NCBI GenBank assembly: GCA_964575605.1
Contig: CAZNRN010000004.1
Location: 122,726-186,725, forward strand
Direction of reading: 5' to 3'
DNA length: 64,000 bases
Source: JAPWJZ01 sp964575605
GTDB lineage: Bacteria > Pseudomonadota > Alphaproteobacteria > Micavibrionales > UBA2020
Shown: piece after piece, positions 32,532 through 41,320 of the stretch
Position numbering within the stretch: position 1 is the first letter of the stretch
Layout of the letters: the number at the start of each line of letters is the position of its first letter
Program-made: the position numbers and the translations under genes
The notes under the pieces: model-generated
Database searches by the model: none
What the model saw: the letters and a program-made list of their open reading frames with translations, nothing else
What the model was told of the DNA's origin: nothing

Positions 32532-33008
32532 GTGAGCGACGAAGAAAAAAAGCGCCAGCGCGAAGAAGTGAAGGGCAGGCTTCAGCAGGCCTTCAACAGC
32601 GTCGCTGACGGTAAAATAGTCAAAATCAGCGAATTCGTGGCGAATTTCGAGCGCTTGGATGACAAGCATTTCCTGACCGCGTCACGCTGGAATCCCTTGC
32701 GCCTTAAGCAAGGCATCGTCGAAAAAATGGCCGAAGACAAGATGCGCGAACTTGCCGCGCGTACCCCGCCTGCCGAACGGGGCATTTACACGGCTGTCGA
32801 AAATGGCAAGGAACAAACCTATGTTACCGCTGAATGGATGAAACGCCGCATGATCAGCGGCATCGCCAGCGGCAGGGCTGACGAGCATCTTGTAGAAGCG
32901 GAGCAGGCGGGCATGGCCACGGTCGATGCCATTTCGGCTAGCCCGGACCATTCTGCAGGTGTGCGGTCTGGTCAGATCAAGCCAAAGACATCCAAGCCTA
33001 AACAGTAG
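32532..33008 (+). CDS. Tandem paralogue 2, uncharacterised
   Basis: 158 residues from a GTG start. It matches the preceding protein: VKGRLQQAFNSVADGKIVKI, LDDKHF, then GIYTAVENGKEQTYVTAEWMK and the end SGQIKPKTSKPKQ. It has about 15 extra residues in the middle (SRWNPLRLKQG). Unknown function. It converges with ilvE, leaving three bases between the stops. Confidence 0.75.
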   Translation: MSDEEKKRQREEVKGRLQQAFNSVADGKIVKISEFVANFERLDDKHFLTASRWNPLRLKQGIVEKMAEDKMRELAARTPPAERGIYTAVENGKEQTYVTAEWMKRRMISGIASGRADEHLVEAEQAGMATVDAISASPDHSAGVRSGQIKPKTSKPKQ

Positions 33009-33011
33009 AGA

Positions 33012-33923
33012 TTAGACGGCGACCTTCATTGCCATGGTGGCAGGGGGCTGGCGCACCAGTTTTTCGTACTCGTCGCGAATTTTGTGCGTGACGGGGCCGA
33101 CGTTGTAAGTCTTGTCGCCGATCTTGCCGATGGCGGTGACTTCCGCGGCCGTGCCGGTGCAGAAGAATTCATCGCCGTCTTTCAGTTCTTCCGGCTTGAT
33201 GTGGCGTTCGGTGACTTTGTAGCCAAGGTTGCGTGCCAGTTCCATAACGGTCAGGCGCGTGATGCCGTTCAGGATGCAATCGACAGTTGGCGTGTGGATT
33301 TCGCCGTTTTTCACCATGAACAGGTTCGCGCCGGTCAGTTCGGCGACGTAACCGCGGTAATCGTACATGATGGCGTCGGTGTAACCCGCGCGCGCCGCTT
33401 CATGTTTCGACAGCGTGCATATCATGTAAAGGCCGCAGGCTTTTGCGGTGACGGGCGCCATGTCGGGCGCGGGGCGGCGCCAGCGCGAGATCATGATAGA
33501 GATGCCTTTTTCGCGCATCTCGGCGCTGAAATAGCTCGGCCATTCCCAGGCGGCGACGGCAAAGTGGATTTTTGTCTGCTCGGCAGCGACGCCCATCTGC
33601 TCGGGCCCGCGCCAGGCGAGGGGGCGGAGGTAGCAGTCGGTCAGCTTGTTCGCCTTCACGACATCGACGCAGGCCTGATTCAGTTGCTCGAGAGTGTACT
33701 CGATTTTCATATCCATCTGTTTGCAGCCGTCGAGCAGGCGCAGGCTGTGTTCATTCAGTTTAAAGATGTTGCCGTTGTAGCAGCGCACGCCTTCAAAGAC
33801 GCCGGAGCCATAATGGAGGGCATGGGTCAGGAAGTGGACTTTCGCGTCGCGCCAGGGCACAAGCTTGCCGTCGATCCAGATCTGGCCGTCACGGTCGTCG
33901 TAGGGGATAAGGGCTCCAGCCAT
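33012..33923 (-). CDS. ilvE: Branched-chain amino acid aminotransferase
   Basis: 303 residues, PLP fold type IV. Final step of Val, Leu and Ile synthesis. Family markers: WIDGKLVPWRDAKVHFLTHALHYGSGVFEGVRCY, the PLP-lysine region APVTAKACGLYM, and ELTGANLFMVKNG. AGGAAGACGACC precedes the ATG. Monocistronic and divergent from the two-component genes. Confidence 0.95.
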   Translation of the reverse strand: MAGALIPYDDRDGQIWIDGKLVPWRDAKVHFLTHALHYGSGVFEGVRCYNGNIFKLNEHSLRLLDGCKQMDMKIEYTLEQLNQACVDVVKANKLTDCYLRPLAWRGPEQMGVAAEQTKIHFAVAAWEWPSYFSAEMREKGISIMISRWRRPAPDMAPVTAKACGLYMICTLSKHEAARAGYTDAIMYDYRGYVAELTGANLFMVKNGEIHTPTVDCILNGITRLTVMELARNLGYKVTERHIKPEELKDGDEFFCTGTAAEVTAIGKIGDKTYNVGPVTHKIRDEYEKLVRQPPATMAMKVAV

Positions 33924-34009
33924 GGTCGTCTTCCTGTAATAAAAGGTGCAATTTCGATGGCGTCATACTATCCTGAAACCGTCCGGATGCGCAACTAATT
34001 AATGAAATT

Positions 34010-34726
34010 ATGACCAATCCAAAGCAGGCCGAAACCGACCCCGACAAAAAACCGCATATTCTTGTCGTCGACGACGACGAGCGGCTGCGCGACCTGCTGT
34101 CACAGTTCCTGACCGAGAACGGCTTCCTTGTCACTACCGCGACTGATGCGGTCGATGCGCGCGACATCCTCAAAAACCTCGCGTATGACCTTATCATCTG
34201 CGACGTGATGATGCCGGGCGAGGACGGCATGGCGCTGACCAAAGGCTTGAAAAGCCAGGGCCTCACCACGCCCATCCTGCTGTTAACCGCGCTCGGCGAA
34301 ATTGAATCCCGTATCACAGGGTTCGAGGCGGGGGCGGATGATTACCTGCCCAAACCCTTCGAGCCGCGCGAGTTGCTGCTGCGCATCAACGCCATCCTGC
34401 GCCGTGTCCATGCCCGCCCACCCGAAAAAGACGGGCCGATCCGTCTGGGCAAGTGGACGCTGGACCTCGATCGTGGTGAGCTGATTGCGGGGCATGAGAG
34501 GGTGGTGCTCACTTCCGTCGAGCATACCCTGATGAAGGCGCTGGCCTCCAAAAAAGGCGAAGTGGTAAGCCGCGAGGAACTGGCCGCGCTTTGCGAAATG
34601 AATTCCAACGAACGCACCATCGACGTACAAATCACCCGCCTGCGCAAAAAGGTGGAAGAAGACCCGAAGCTGCCCCGCCATATCCAGACCGTGCGCGGCA
34701 AGGGTTATGTGTTGTGGACTGACTGA
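34010..34726 (+). CDS. OmpR-family response regulator
   Basis: 238 residues. An N-terminal receiver has acidic DDDE (21-24), phosphoacceptor Asp65 in ICDVMMPG and the conserved Lys in LPKPF. A C-terminal winged helix follows (TSVEHTLMKALASKKGEVVSREEL and VRGKGYVL). It resembles the OmpR class with EnvZ partners common in alphaproteobacteria. Its stop overlaps the kinase start by one base (TGATG), so the pair is cognate. Targets unknown. Confidence 0.93.
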   Translation: MTNPKQAETDPDKKPHILVVDDDERLRDLLSQFLTENGFLVTTATDAVDARDILKNLAYDLIICDVMMPGEDGMALTKGLKSQGLTTPILLLTALGEIESRITGFEAGADDYLPKPFEPRELLLRINAILRRVHARPPEKDGPIRLGKWTLDLDRGELIAGHERVVLTSVEHTLMKALASKKGEVVSREELAALCEMNSNERTIDVQITRLRKKVEEDPKLPRHIQTVRGKGYVLWTD

Positions 34727-36063
34727 TGTCCGATAGCGTCGTCAGAACCTTGCGCCACCGTTTACTTCCCCGCACCTTGTTCGGGCGCTCGCTGATGATT
34801 ATCGCGCTCCCGATTCTGCTGTTACAGGTGGTGGTTGCCTTTATGTTTTTCGACCGCCATTGGGATTCGATGACGGAAAAACTGGTCATGGCTCTGGCCG
34901 GCGAGATCGAGGTGTTGTCGACACAGCTGGCGGAAGGCAAGCAGCCTTCGCAGGTGATCGAGCAAGCTTCTAAAAATCTTGAAATGGTGATTACCATCGA
35001 GCCGCTGGACAAGGTTGCGCTGAAACCGGGGCAGGCCTTCAAGAAATTGATCTATTTCAGCATCGGTGACAAACTGCAATCGGGGCTCGAGCGTAAGCTG
35101 ACACGTCCCTTTATCATCCAGACGCCCAAAAAACGCTGGTTTGATATCGTCGTGAAGCTCGACAATAAGCGTATGGCGCGGTTTCAATGCCCAGAGCGCC
35201 GTCTTGCCAGTTCGACCACCTATATCTTTATTCTATGGGTGATCGGCAGCGCCATGGTGCTGCTGGGCATCGCCATGCTCTTCATGCGCAACCAGATACG
35301 CCCCATCATGCGGCTGGCCGTCGCAGCGGAAAAATTCGGCAAGGGGCAGGACGTGCCCGATTTCCGGCCCGTTGGGGCGCGCGAAGTGCGGCAGGCCTCC
35401 ACCGCATTCCTCGAAATGAAGGAACGCCTGAAACGCCAGATGGAACAGCGCACGGCCATGCTGTCGGGCGTTTCGCATGACCTGCGCACGCCATTGACGC
35501 GCATGAAGCTGCAGCTGGCCATGCAGAAAACCTCGACCGGCGCCGAAAACCTGCGGCAGGACATCGAGGAAATGGAAAAGATGATCGAGGGTTACCTGAC
35601 CTTCGCCAAGGGCGAAAGCGACGAAACGCCCGAGATGACCGACCTGAAACCCGTGCTGGAACGCCTGACCGGAAAAGCCAAACGGCAGGGCGCAAACATA
35701 CAGGAAGTGCTGCCCGAAGGCCGCCTGATGATAAAGGTACGGCCTATCGCGATTGAGCGCGCGATATCAAACATCATCACCAATGCCAGCAAGTTCGCCA
35801 AGGGTATCTGGCTGACCGCGCATGAGCAATCCGGCACGATTGAAATCACCGTTGATGACGACGGCCCCGGCATCGCAAAAGAATTGCGCGACGAGGTCTT
35901 CAAGCCTTTCTACCGCGTCGAAAAATCACGGAACAAGAAAACCGGCGGCGTCGGCCTTGGCCTGTCGATTGCGCAGGATATCGTGCACAGCCACGGCGGG
36001 GAAATTTTCCTGGAAGACAGCAATAGGGGCGGGTTACGTGTTGTGATCAGGCTGCCGGTTTAA
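34726..36063 (+). CDS. EnvZ-like sensor histidine kinase
   Basis: 445 residues. Transmembrane helices at about 22-42 and 165-187 bound a periplasmic domain. Next are a HAMP domain (about 190-240), a phosphoacceptor block with His251 in GVSHDLRTPLTRMK, and an ATPase domain with ITNASKFAKG, VDDDGPGI and KTGGVGLGLSIAQDIV. It should phosphorylate the adjacent OmpR-like regulator. Its last 30 bases overlap the convergent TetR gene. Confidence 0.94.
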   Translation: MSDSVVRTLRHRLLPRTLFGRSLMIIALPILLLQVVVAFMFFDRHWDSMTEKLVMALAGEIEVLSTQLAEGKQPSQVIEQASKNLEMVITIEPLDKVALKPGQAFKKLIYFSIGDKLQSGLERKLTRPFIIQTPKKRWFDIVVKLDNKRMARFQCPERRLASSTTYIFILWVIGSAMVLLGIAMLFMRNQIRPIMRLAVAAEKFGKGQDVPDFRPVGAREVRQASTAFLEMKERLKRQMEQRTAMLSGVSHDLRTPLTRMKLQLAMQKTSTGAENLRQDIEEMEKMIEGYLTFAKGESDETPEMTDLKPVLERLTGKAKRQGANIQEVLPEGRLMIKVRPIAIERAISNIITNASKFAKGIWLTAHEQSGTIEITVDDDGPGIAKELRDEVFKPFYRVEKSRNKKTGGVGLGLSIAQDIVHSHGGEIFLEDSNRGGLRVVIRLPV

Positions 36064-36624
36064 GAACGCGAAGCCCTGTTCCATCATGCCCGTGCGCTTG
36101 TCGATGGCGGCCATGGTTTTGGAAAGGTCCGCAGTTTCATCGCGCATCCAGACATCGACGAGCGACAGGTACACTGCACCAAAGGCAACAACGCAGGCGG
36201 GCTGGCAGAGCTTCTTTTCGATGCCCGCAGTGCGTAAGGTGTTATCCAAATATTTATAGAACTGCTTCGCAAAGCGCGGCGACTGCTGCGGGTTTTTGGC
36301 GAAGGAACGGGGGAGGGAGGCGTAAACATCGCGGTGCTGCTGCGCCAGTTCGAATCGCGTCATCAGCAGTTCCATCAGGTTGTCGCGCCAATTATCCCCA
36401 AGATAATCGCCCACAGCCGCCATGGTATCCTTCTCCAGCTTTAACAGAACAGCCTTCAGCAGGTTCCAGATATCGCCGTATTCCTGTTCAAGGCTTTTTT
36501 GCGGCACCCGTGCCTTTTTGGCGACAGCGGGCAGCGTCAGGCTGTCCCAGCCCCCCTTGGATGCCAGCGCGAGCGCGGCGTTAAAGACGGTTTCCGTCTG
36601 GTTTGTTTTGCGTTTTTGTGCCAT
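36034..36624 (-). CDS. TetR-family transcriptional regulator
   Basis: 196 residues from MAQKRKTNQTETVFNAAL. The N-terminal helix-turn-helix is typical (LASKGGWDSLTLPAVAKKARVPQKSLEQEYGD). The C-terminal helical domain ends in AIDKRTGMMEQGFAFL. The reading frame stays open further upstream only because it runs antisense to the kinase gene. It is divergent from the PfkB kinase with a 33-base gap, so it may control that gene or itself. A tail-to-tail 30-base overlap with the histidine kinase gene exists. Confidence 0.82.
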   Translation of the reverse strand: MAQKRKTNQTETVFNAALALASKGGWDSLTLPAVAKKARVPQKSLEQEYGDIWNLLKAVLLKLEKDTMAAVGDYLGDNWRDNLMELLMTRFELAQQHRDVYASLPRSFAKNPQQSPRFAKQFYKYLDNTLRTAGIEKKLCQPACVVAFGAVYLSLVDVWMRDETADLSKTMAAIDKRTGMMEQGFAFLNRQPDHNT

Positions 36625-36657
36625 GTTTACCCTGTCAAAAATAGAAGGGTTTTCACC

Positions 36658-37659
36658 ATGAGTAAAGGGCAACTTGAACTGGTCGGTATCGGCAACGCGA
36701 TTGTCGATGTCTTGTCGAAAACCCGCGAGGATTTCCTGAACGAGCAAAAGCTGCACAAGGGCACCATGACCCTGATCGAAGCCGAGCAGGCCGAAGCCCT
36801 TTATTCGAAAATGGGCCCCGGGCAGGAAATGTCGGGCGGTTCCGCCGCAAACACCATGGCCGGTTTCGCCAGCCTGATCGGCCGCGATAAATCCGGCTTC
36901 ATCGGCAAGGTCGCGAACGACCAGCTGGGCAATGTCTTCCGTCACGACATCACCGCGACAGGCGTCAGTTTTCCGACCGCAGCCCTGCAGGACGGCCCGC
37001 CCACTGCGCGCTGCCTGATTTTGATCACCCCTGACGCACAGCGCACCATGTGCACCTTCCTCGGTGCCGCGGTATGGATCACGCCGTCGGATCTCGACGA
37101 GGAAATGATCAAGAACTCGAACATCACCTATCTGGAAGGTTACCTCTTCGACCGTCCGCGCGCCAAGCAGACCTTCCACAAGGCATCGGAAATCGCGCAT
37201 TCAGCCGGCAAGAAAGTTTCGCTCACGCTTTCCGACCCGTTCTGCGTCGACCGCCACCGCGACGAATTCCTCGGCCTGATCAAGGGCGGCGTCGATATCC
37301 TTTTTGCTAACGAGGCGGAAATCCTGAAACTCTTCCAGACCGATGACCTCGACAAGGCTGTGTATTTCGCTCGCGAAGCCTGCCCGCTTACTGTCATTAC
37401 GCGGTCGTCGAAAGGCTCCATCATCGCCTCCAAAACCGACACGACCGAGGTCGAGGCCGAAATCGTCGATAACGTCGTCGACACCACGGGTGCTGGCGAT
37501 ATGTACGCGGCGGGGTTCCTTTACGGCCTGTCGCAGTTCAGGTCGCATGCCGAATGCGGACGCATCGCCTCTATCGTCGCGGCGGAAGCAATCTCCCACG
37601 TCGGCGCGCGCCCGCAAACCGACCTGCGCCGGTTGTTGAAGGACAAGAAGGCGATCTGA
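36658..37659 (+). CDS. PfkB-family adenosine kinase-like sugar kinase
   Basis: 333 residues from MSKGQLELVGIGNAIVDV. PfkB signature 1 is GGSAANTMAGFASLIG (about 60-75), and signature 2 is DTTGAGDMYAAGFLYGL (about 277-293), containing the catalytic Asp. The GIGNAIVD start and spacing fit bacterial adenosine kinases, which phosphorylate adenosine. Ribokinase-like substrates cannot be excluded. AGAAGGG precedes the ATG. The YejA-like gene follows after two bases. Confidence 0.85.
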   Translation: MSKGQLELVGIGNAIVDVLSKTREDFLNEQKLHKGTMTLIEAEQAEALYSKMGPGQEMSGGSAANTMAGFASLIGRDKSGFIGKVANDQLGNVFRHDITATGVSFPTAALQDGPPTARCLILITPDAQRTMCTFLGAAVWITPSDLDEEMIKNSNITYLEGYLFDRPRAKQTFHKASEIAHSAGKKVSLTLSDPFCVDRHRDEFLGLIKGGVDILFANEAEILKLFQTDDLDKAVYFAREACPLTVITRSSKGSIIASKTDTTEVEAEIVDNVVDTTGAGDMYAAGFLYGLSQFRSHAECGRIASIVAAEAISHVGARPQTDLRRLLKDKKAI

Positions 37660-37661
37660 TT

Positions 37662-39437
37662 TTGAACCGCCTGCTGCTGGGTTTATTGCTGGCCTTCCTT
37701 TTCGCGGCGCCTGCCGCGGCCGAAAGCACTTATGGCATCGCCATGCACGGCGAACCACTTTACAAGGCGGATTTTAAAAGCGTCGACTACGCCAACCCCG
37801 ACGCGCCCAAGGGGGGCGACCTTCGGCTTGCGCGCACGGGCACATTCAACAACCTCAACAACCATGTGATCACCGGCAACAATGCCGAGGGCCTCGAATA
37901 CCTGAACGACAAACTGATGCAGCGCGCGTGGAACGAGCCCTTTACTATGTATGCCCTCGTCGCCGAAAGTATCGATGTCGCGCCCGACCGTTCCTGGATT
38001 TCCTTCCACCTGCGCAAGGAAGCAAAGTTCCACGACGGCAAGCCGATGACGGCGGAAGACGTCAAATATTCATACGAGATGTACCGCAAGCATGGCCACC
38101 CCGTGCGCCGCCGCGTCTACGGCCTTATCACCGACGTCAAAATCACCGGCCCGCGCGATATCAAGTTCACTTTCGGCCCCGGTTTTGATCACGAAAGCGT
38201 GATGATTTTGGCGATGATGCCTGTGCTGCCCAAACACTATTGGGAAAAGCAGGATTTTGCCAAAACGACGCTGGTGCCGCCGCTCGGCTCCGGCCCCTAC
38301 AAAATCACCGAAGTTGATCCCGGACGCAAAGTGGTATTCACGCGGGTCAAGGATTACTGGGCGAAAGACCTGCCCATCAACCGCGGGCATTATAATTTCG
38401 ACACTATCACCTATACCTATTTCCGCGATGACGACATTGCGCTGCAGGCCTTCAAATCAGGGGACTACGATCTGCGCCGCGAATTCGACATCGCCAAATG
38501 GGAAAAGCGTTACGATTTTACCGCACTGACCGAAGGCAAGGCGGTGAAGGAAGAAATCGCCCACCAGCGCCCCGAGGGGCTGAAAGCGATGATCTTCAAC
38601 CTGCGGCGCCCCATGTTCGCCGACCGGCGGGTGAGGGAGGCGCTGTCGCTCCTTTTTAACTACGACTGGCTGAACAAAACGCTGTTCTTCGGCAAACTCA
38701 AAACTATTACCAGCGCCTTTCCCAACTCCGAACTCGCCGCCACCGGAAAGCCGGAGGGCGAGGAACTGCGCCTGCTGGAGCAATACAAGTCCGACCTGCC
38801 GCCCGAAGTTTTCGGCGAGGCCTATGCGCCGCCCGGCTCCAACCTGCGCGACAACCGCCGCCGCGCGATTGCGTTGCTGAAAGAGGCAGGCTGGAAATAC
38901 AAAAACGAAACCCTTGTGAATGCCAAGGGCGAGCCTTTCGCCTTCGAAATACTGCTGGGCGACCATAGCGATGAAAAATCCGCGCTCGAATTCACGCGTG
39001 ATCTGCAACGCATCGGCATCAATGCGCGGGTGCGCACGGTCGATAACGCTCAGTTCGTCCAACGGCTCGACGCCTATGAATATGACATGGTCGTGCACAA
39101 GTGGGTCAGCACGCTGTCGCCCGGCAACGAACAGGTGAACTATTGGGGCCAGAAATCGGCGCAAACCCGAGGTGCACGAAATTATGCCGGCATCGAAAAC
39201 CCCGCGATCGACGCGCTGGCCGACAGCATCGGACGTTCCGAAACGCGTGAATTGCTGGTGGAGCGGTGCCGCGCACTCGACCGCGCACTGATGCATGGCC
39301 ACTATATGATTCCGCTTTTCTACCTCGGCAAAGACCTCGTTGCGCACGTCACGGGGCTGGGGCGGCCTTCCGTAACTCCGGTTTACGGAATGGTTCTGGA
39401 AACATGGTGGCGCGAACCTGTTGATAAATCGCCGTAA
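37662..39437 (+). CDS. YejA-like periplasmic oligopeptide-binding protein
   Basis: 591 residues starting at TTG 37662, which gives the signal peptide MNRLLLGLLLAFLFAAPAAA. Solute-binding protein family 5 with YejA features: HGEPLYKADFKSVDYANPDAPKGG, the RKEAKFHDGKPMTAEDVKYSYE signature and FDITALTEGKAVKEE-type internal sequence. YejA delivers peptides (including microcin C) to YejBEF. No permease or ATPase gene follows, which is unusual because yejABEF is normally one operon. Linked by two bases to the PfkB kinase. Confidence 0.88.
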   Translation: MNRLLLGLLLAFLFAAPAAAESTYGIAMHGEPLYKADFKSVDYANPDAPKGGDLRLARTGTFNNLNNHVITGNNAEGLEYLNDKLMQRAWNEPFTMYALVAESIDVAPDRSWISFHLRKEAKFHDGKPMTAEDVKYSYEMYRKHGHPVRRRVYGLITDVKITGPRDIKFTFGPGFDHESVMILAMMPVLPKHYWEKQDFAKTTLVPPLGSGPYKITEVDPGRKVVFTRVKDYWAKDLPINRGHYNFDTITYTYFRDDDIALQAFKSGDYDLRREFDIAKWEKRYDFTALTEGKAVKEEIAHQRPEGLKAMIFNLRRPMFADRRVREALSLLFNYDWLNKTLFFGKLKTITSAFPNSELAATGKPEGEELRLLEQYKSDLPPEVFGEAYAPPGSNLRDNRRRAIALLKEAGWKYKNETLVNAKGEPFAFEILLGDHSDEKSALEFTRDLQRIGINARVRTVDNAQFVQRLDAYEYDMVVHKWVSTLSPGNEQVNYWGQKSAQTRGARNYAGIENPAIDALADSIGRSETRELLVERCRALDRALMHGHYMIPLFYLGKDLVAHVTGLGRPSVTPVYGMVLETWWREPVDKSP

Positions 39438-39452
39438 CGTGACAGGGAACTA

Positions 39453-39480
39453 TTGTTTTTGTTAACGAATCCGGTCTAAT
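39453..39480 (+). promoter_or_regulatory. Putative promoter of the 39518 lipoprotein gene
   Basis: TTGTTT (39453-39458) and TCTAAT (39475-39480), 16 bases apart and 38 bases before the start codon. Confidence 0.45.
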
Positions 39481-39517
39481 CTTGATGTCAGAGATTGCTA
39501 TCTTTAGGGGAGATTCC

Positions 39518-40054
39518 ATGAATTCCAAGTTCACCAAATTGCTGGCCGCCTGCGCCATCATGGCTGTATCCGCTTGCGCCTGGACGCAACCGGGCGGGCA
39601 AGCGTACTGGCAGCGCGTCGAGGACAAATCCGCGCTCTGGATGACGGGGCCGAAGGCGCAGCAGATGCTTGATCAGGACATCGCGGGCTGCGTGCGCGAA
39701 GTCGACGAACTGGTTGAAATCGGCGCGCTGCGTGAAACGCTGCCGCCCGACACGCATTCCGAATACAACCGCGCGCTGAAAGCGTCTGGCGACCTCGATT
39801 ACTACGACAGCCCGACGCGCCATGGCGAGCACATGGTCGCCCATACCGATTATCACGACTTCGACAGCTGCATGCGTTTCCGCGGCTGGGAGCGTGTGCG
39901 CTATGTCCGTTACCAGACGGCCAAGCAGGCGCAGGACACCTACCAGACGACGACCGAGCTCCGCATGTGGGGCGTTTCGGGCGATGCTGCCATGGAAAAG
40001 AAAAACGAGAAAATGGAAAAAATCCACGGGCAGTATAAAAACGTCAACCCGTAA
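39518..40054 (+). CDS. Putative lipoprotein
   Basis: 178 residues from MNSKFTKLLAACAIMA. The lipobox is VSAC at about 18-21, followed by a soluble, charged, mostly helical domain with conserved-looking cysteines (IAGCVREV, FDSCMRFRGWERVRYV). The FxxCMxxxGW-like block is seen in small envelope lipoproteins, but I do not recognise a named family. GGGGAGA lies upstream of the ATG. A strong terminator follows, so it is monocistronic. Confidence 0.82.
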   Translation: MNSKFTKLLAACAIMAVSACAWTQPGGQAYWQRVEDKSALWMTGPKAQQMLDQDIAGCVREVDELVEIGALRETLPPDTHSEYNRALKASGDLDYYDSPTRHGEHMVAHTDYHDFDSCMRFRGWERVRYVRYQTAKQAQDTYQTTTELRMWGVSGDAAMEKKNEKMEKIHGQYKNVNP

Positions 40055-40078
40055 TTTCCGGGTTCATTTGTTTAACGC

Positions 40079-40115
40079 GACGGCCGCCCTTTAAAAGGCG
40101 GCCGTTCCGTTTTTG
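40079..40115 (+). terminator. Rho-independent terminator after the lipoprotein gene
   Basis: Stem CGGCCGCC (40081-40088) with GGCGGCCG (40097-40104), an 8-base loop, then a T-rich tract ending in TTTTT. Confidence 0.85.
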
Positions 40116-40126
40116 AAGGAGGCAAG

Positions 40127-41320
40127 ATGCTCGACAGGGAAAAGGCGGCACGCGAATGGGATTTCTGCGGCCTCGATTATATGAACCATGGCGGTTATGG
40201 CGCCTGTCCGCGGGCTGTGCTGGCGTATCAGCAGCGCGAACGCGCAACGTTCCTGCAAAATCCCATGGAATACTTCATGTTCACTTACCCAAAAGTGACA
40301 GAAGAAAACCGTCTGTTCTGGGCGTCGTTCCTGAAAGCCGATCCCCAAGGCGTTGTGCATGTGGAATGCGCGACCATGGCTGTTAACACGGTGATGAAAT
40401 CCCTGGCTCTACGCGGCTATTTCAAGCCGGGCGAGGAAATATTAATTACTAGCCATGGCTATAACGCCTGCAACAACGTCGCGCATGAAATTGCCACGCT
40501 GACGGGCGCAGTGGTGACTGTGGCCGATATCCCGTTTCCGGTTGAGGACCCGCAACAGGTAACCGATGCGGTACTGAGAGCCGCCACAGGCAAAACCCGT
40601 CTTGCGATTATCGACCATATCACCAGCGAGACAGGATTGGTCTTTCCCGTTGCCGATATCGTCAAAAAACTGAAAGAGCGCGGCGTTGAAACACTTGTTG
40701 ACGGCGCTCATGCGCCTGCGCAGGTGACAGTCGATGTCGGCGCAATCGGTGCTGCGTTCTATACCGGCAACGGCCATAAGTGGCTCTGCGCAGCGCCAGG
40801 CTGCGCGTTTCTGTATGTGCGCGATGATTTCCGCGACCGCATCCGTCCGCTTTCTACCAGCCATGGCGCAAACGACCCCAATCCGGCCGTATCGCCGTTC
40901 CTCAAGAATTTTGCGTGGGTAGGCTCCCGCGATGCTATCCCCTGGACGACGCCGAAACTTGCCCACGACACACTGGCATCGTTTCACCATGGTGGCCTTG
41001 CCGGCGTAATGGCGGATAACCATGCGTTATGCGCGGCGGGATATAAAATGTTCCTGAACGCCCTCGACGTTACTGCTCATGCTCCCGTCAACATGGTCGG
41101 CACCATGGCCAGCGTCATCCTGCCAGCAGGTGACGGCGGAAAACTGCGGGCGGCGTTGCGGGCGCGGGGGTTTGTCACGCAGCTTGGGAATGTGTCAAAG
41201 CATTTCGGCGAGGGGCGCTTCCTGCGCATCTGCGCGGCGCCTTACAATACCATGGCGCAATATGAACGCATGCTAGATGCGCTGATGCAGGAACTGGCGG
41301 CAGAGAAGAAGGCGGCCTAG
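40127..41320 (+). CDS. Class V-type PLP-dependent aminotransferase/epimerase
   Basis: 397 residues, fold type I, closest in pattern to isopenicillin-N-epimerase-like proteins. Visible: an N-terminal YMNHGGYGACPRAVLAY, the PLP Asp in ETLVDGAHAPAQV and the Schiff-base Lys in YTGNGHKWLCAAPGCAFL. Substrate unknown (cysteine desulfurase-like chemistry or epimerisation are both possible). GGAGG lies six bases upstream. Convergent with the glycosyltransferase gene, with a four-base overlap. Confidence 0.87.
   Translation: MLDREKAAREWDFCGLDYMNHGGYGACPRAVLAYQQRERATFLQNPMEYFMFTYPKVTEENRLFWASFLKADPQGVVHVECATMAVNTVMKSLALRGYFKPGEEILITSHGYNACNNVAHEIATLTGAVVTVADIPFPVEDPQQVTDAVLRAATGKTRLAIIDHITSETGLVFPVADIVKKLKERGVETLVDGAHAPAQVTVDVGAIGAAFYTGNGHKWLCAAPGCAFLYVRDDFRDRIRPLSTSHGANDPNPAVSPFLKNFAWVGSRDAIPWTTPKLAHDTLASFHHGGLAGVMADNHALCAAGYKMFLNALDVTAHAPVNMVGTMASVILPAGDGGKLRAALRARGFVTQLGNVSKHFGEGRFLRICAAPYNTMAQYERMLDALMQELAAEKKAA

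Noticed and set aside
36625..37200. The TetR frame continues upstream to 37200, suggesting a longer fusion protein.
   Set aside because: The extra part is antisense to the PfkB kinase gene. The helix-turn-helix begins right after the ATG at 36624.
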